Assembly: GCA_942490925.1 (NCBI GenBank)
Contig: CALNYX010000023.1
Location: forward strand, 1 to 7,328
DNA: 7,328 bases
Direction: 5' to 3'
Source of the DNA: CALNYX01 sp942490925
GTDB taxonomy: Bacteria; Chlamydiota; Chlamydiia; Chlamydiales; JAAKFR01
Part shown: positions 5,041 through 7,328 of the stretch, in pieces
Layout: every line of letters begins with the position of its first letter
Position numbering within the stretch: position 1 is the first letter of the stretch
Notes under the pieces: generated by a model
What the model was told of the DNA's origin: nothing
Seen by the model: the letters and a program-made list of their open reading frames with translations, nothing else
The model's database searches: none
Translations under genes and position numbers: made by a program

Positions 5041-6810
5041 ATGCCCGATCATATTACACTGCGCGGTAGCACCTACTACTACCAACGCGCCATCCCTGAA
5101 GACCTCCAGCATGTTATCGGTAAAAAAGTATCACGCATCAGTCTTAGGACTGGTAACAAGCGATTCGCAAAACGCCTTGCTAAAGTTCATGCAAATCGTG
5201 ACACCGAAACATGGACTGCCCTTCGACAAAATAATTATTCCGGCACAATCGATTCTGAGTTAGTTCGTCGACAATGCCTTGCCTTCGTCAACAAACGCCT
5301 CAAAGTGGACGCTCAAAGACGTTTAGATGCCTACGCTAACCCAGACCCCCATCAAATAGAAAGACGTGCTCCTGAGCTCGCAGCGCAAGAGAATTGGATT
5401 CACGAGCTTAATGCAAGCTTGGCTAATCCGTTTTATCCTGGCGTGGATTTCGGAGACTCTCCTGCCCCACCAGTGCCTCATGTGTATATGACGGATGATG
5501 TCGACAAGCTCATCCAAGAAGCACAATTAAACATTAGCCAAGACACCCCCGCATACAATATCGTCTGCCGCATTCTCCTCGAATACATGGTGCCATTCCA
5601 AAAAATCATCTTGGAACGCATGAGAGGAAATACAATGGCAGAACGACTATTAACCAGTACGCTCTTTGGTGCAGAGAAGAACCATGCTGCCCCGCCTGTC
5701 TCAGATAACGAAGCAAAACAGCTTCCATCCGCTGAAAGCAAGAGCGCACCTTCTGCGCCTGTAATTTCCAAGATTATGGAAATGTGGGTTCGAGAATATA
5801 ATGCTTCTCCAGATCCTCGAGAGCGCACTGTTGACGAGACGAGAACGTATGTTCAACGCTTCATCGATTTTCACGGAGACATGCCTGTTGATGCCGTCAA
5901 GCCAAGCCATGTGCGTGAATACAAAGATGCAATGCTCTTTTTCCCGGCAAGACCAACGAAAGAGCTTCGTGCAATGTCGTTGCATGACCTGATCGAGTTT
6001 TGCAAAAGCAATCCAGACATTCGAACACTTTCGAACACGACGGTCTTTAACAAATGCCTATCGACAATGAAGACCATTTTTCAGCATGCAGTTGAGAACT
6101 CCTACATTGAGAGCAACCCGGCTGGAACGTTCAAGAATAAGCGTAAGCATAAGAAAAAAGACCAGCGCCCATACAACGCTGAGGATTTGCAACGGATTCT
6201 ATCCTTCCCTGTCTTTACCGAAAACGAGCGCCCACAAGGTGGTGGGTATGAGGCAGCATATTGGATTCCGTTGATTGCAATGTTCACAGGAGCACGACTG
6301 GAAGAGATTGGTCAGCTTCTTGTTTCAAACGTGGACATCGAAGACAGCATTCACTTCTTCGACTTGCGTGTAACCGAAGTTAAAGCATCTGGAGCGCTTC
6401 AGAAGCTGAAAAATGAAAGTTCGAAGCGTAGAGTGCCAATTCACTCTAAACTGATTGAGCTTGGTCTTCTTGAGTACGTTGAAGAACGTCGAGAGGCAGG
6501 AGATAAGCAGCTATTCCCGCACTTGCAGGAGTATAAAGGACGCATGACTCATCACTTCTCAAAATGGTGGGGACGTTATGGCCGAAAGCATGCAGAATTT
6601 GATAGAACGAAAACTTTTCACAGCTTCCGACATGCCTTTAAAGACGCTTGTCGAGAATGTGGCGTGAACATTGCCCATGCTCACCGCCTCCAGGGACACA
6701 CGACAAGCCTTGAGGGCGATGACTACGGAGACGGCTTCTCTCTACGTGTTCTCTCAGAAGCAATGGAGAAGGTCTCGTACCCTCTCGATTTCAGCCGATT
6801 ACGAGGATAA
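5041..6810 (+). CDS. Tyrosine recombinase / integrase
   Basis: A 589-residue site-specific recombinase, probably the integrase that inserts and excises this island. The N-terminus (YYYQRAIPEDLQHVIGKKV, then SRISLRTGN) matches the DUF6538-type start common in proteobacterial island integrases. A core-binding domain spans about 240-365 (ISKIMEMWVREYN; VFNKCLSTMKTIFQHAV). The catalytic domain follows: Arg419 (TGARLEEIGQL), Lys457 (LKNESSKRRVPIHSKL), His527-x-x-Arg530 (HSFRHAF), His553 (LQGHTTS) and nucleophile Tyr562, nine residues after His553 (GDDYGDG). All are present, so it should be active. It is longer than a typical integrase of about 400 residues, with an extra N-terminal half of unclear role. 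ATG 5041 has AAGGA four bases upstream. The leader carries repeats and an attenuator-like hairpin, suggesting tight control. Confidence 0.95.
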   Translation: MPDHITLRGSTYYYQRAIPEDLQHVIGKKVSRISLRTGNKRFAKRLAKVHANRDTETWTALRQNNYSGTIDSELVRRQCLAFVNKRLKVDAQRRLDAYANPDPHQIERRAPELAAQENWIHELNASLANPFYPGVDFGDSPAPPVPHVYMTDDVDKLIQEAQLNISQDTPAYNIVCRILLEYMVPFQKIILERMRGNTMAERLLTSTLFGAEKNHAAPPVSDNEAKQLPSAESKSAPSAPVISKIMEMWVREYNASPDPRERTVDETRTYVQRFIDFHGDMPVDAVKPSHVREYKDAMLFFPARPTKELRAMSLHDLIEFCKSNPDIRTLSNTTVFNKCLSTMKTIFQHAVENSYIESNPAGTFKNKRKHKKKDQRPYNAEDLQRILSFPVFTENERPQGGGYEAAYWIPLIAMFTGARLEEIGQLLVSNVDIEDSIHFFDLRVTEVKASGALQKLKNESSKRRVPIHSKLIELGLLEYVEERREAGDKQLFPHLQEYKGRMTHHFSKWWGRYGRKHAEFDRTKTFHSFRHAFKDACRECGVNIAHAHRLQGHTTSLEGDDYGDGFSLRVLSEAMEKVSYPLDFSRLRG

Positions 6811-6812
6811 AA

Positions 6813-6843
6813 GAAGCCCCGTTTCTAAAAGAGACGGGGCTTC
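6813..6843. terminator. Stem-loop after the integrase gene
   Basis: GAAGCCCCGTTTCT (6813-6826) and AGAGACGGGGCTTC (6830-6843) form a 14-pair stem with one G-U pair and an AAA loop, three bases after the integrase stop. The plus strand has little T-tract after it (AGAACT), while the minus strand continues TTTTATCC, so it may work better leftward. It still separates the integrase from the next gene. Confidence 0.8.
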
Positions 6844-6868
6844 AGAACTCTGAAAGTCGTCTCGACGC

Positions 6869-6897
6869 TTATTCGCAATTTCAGCTTTAAGTATGAT
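6869..6897 (+). promoter_or_regulatory. Possible promoter of the cyclase-like gene
   Basis: TATGAT (6892-6897) matches the -10 consensus at five of six bases; TTATTC (6869-6874), 17 bases upstream, is a weak -35. The leader would be about 75 bases and holds a small GTCTC/GAGAC inverted repeat around the ribosome site. Confidence 0.3.
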
Positions 6898-6979
6898 AAC
6901 ATCTTAAAAAGCGTGTGCAACTAATGCCAACGACCAACTATCGAGAATCATGTCTCAACGCTTAACTAAGGAGAGACTT

Positions 6980-7328
6980 ATGAACTTAATACCATTACAT
7001 ATTGAAATTCCCGAGGAACATCCAGCTTACCAGTGGGCAAAATCACAATCAGATTCAGTGAACGCTTTTGGACACATTGGCACTCACATTGATTGCTACA
7101 CAGCAGCACCATCGAAAAACGCCTACAAGGTGGACGTTGCCATTTTTGACTGCACCAAAGCAATGCCCTCAGCATCACACTTTGCAGAGGCTGACGTAGC
7201 AGGTAAGGCAGTCATTCTCTACACAGGAGTATTAGAATCTACTGGGTACGGCAGTGATGCATACGGGAAGTGCAACACCTTCTTAGAAAAAGAAGCATTA
7301 ACAACCTTACTCGAAAACGCCCCGGCAT
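6980..7328 (+). CDS. Cyclase / kynurenine-formamidase-like metal hydrolase (5' part)
   Basis: The first 116 residues of a gene running off the window. GHIGTHIDC (31-39) is the metal-binding HxGTHxD motif of the putative cyclase family, with His32, His36 and Asp38. VAGKAVILYTGV (73-84) fits the strand that follows in that family. Members bind a metal, usually zinc or manganese, and open or close amide or lactone-type bonds; the substrate here is unknown. The usual D-x-P-x-H stretch reads DCYTAAPSK, so one common ligand histidine is not where expected. AAGGAG (6968-6973) six bases before ATG 6980 fixes the start. It lies behind the stem-loop after the integrase and is probably a host gene flanking the island. 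Confidence 0.8.
   Translation, partial: MNLIPLHIEIPEEHPAYQWAKSQSDSVNAFGHIGTHIDCYTAAPSKNAYKVDVAIFDCTKAMPSASHFAEADVAGKAVILYTGVLESTGYGSDAYGKCNTFLEKEALTTLLENAPA

Overview
The window looks like a small bacterial genomic island (about 6.5 kb) between two chromosomal genes that both run off the window. The Shine-Dalgarno sites, stem-loop terminators and moderate base composition point to a bacterium, probably Gram-negative. A Desulfovibrionaceae-like proteobacterium is a guess from general style only. No tRNA, rRNA, CRISPR array or insertion sequence was found.

Layout. 1-213: 3' end of an unrecognised plus-strand gene, followed by a strong bidirectional terminator (274-318). 319-716: gene-free stretch with hairpins, short repeats and two G-runs. 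717-2201 (minus): a 494-residue protein with a winged-helix-like N-terminal half and a C-terminal half carrying motifs A, B and C of the family-A/T7-like polymerase fold. A possible 26-residue hydrophobic leader peptide overlaps its start. 2364-3038 (minus): an orphan membrane-anchored protein. 3039-3477: gene-poor gap with one or two doubtful small ORFs. 3478-4035 (minus): a small serine recombinase (resolvase/invertase type), with GTGGARTTCCA repeats in front of it. 4279-4830 (plus): an orphan protein with three membrane segments, whose terminator overlaps its stop codon. 4861-5031: AAACTAGG repeats and an attenuator-like hairpin ahead of 5041-6810 (plus), a 589-residue tyrosine recombinase with all catalytic residues. 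6813-6843: stem-loop. 6980-7328 (plus): 5' part of a cyclase/kynurenine-formamidase-like metal hydrolase, probably host.

How it may work together (inference). The tyrosine recombinase would move the element. The serine recombinase would resolve or invert DNA at nearby repeats. The polymerase-like protein could copy the element or make primers or RNA; its motif C is HDS, as in single-subunit RNA polymerases, not HDE as in DNA polymerase I. The two membrane proteins are cargo of unknown role. The polymerase-like gene with its hydrophobic leader ORF and the structured non-coding stretch behind it is the most promising candidate for something undescribed. Nothing in the sequence proves these parts form one system, and attachment-site repeats marking the ends were not found.
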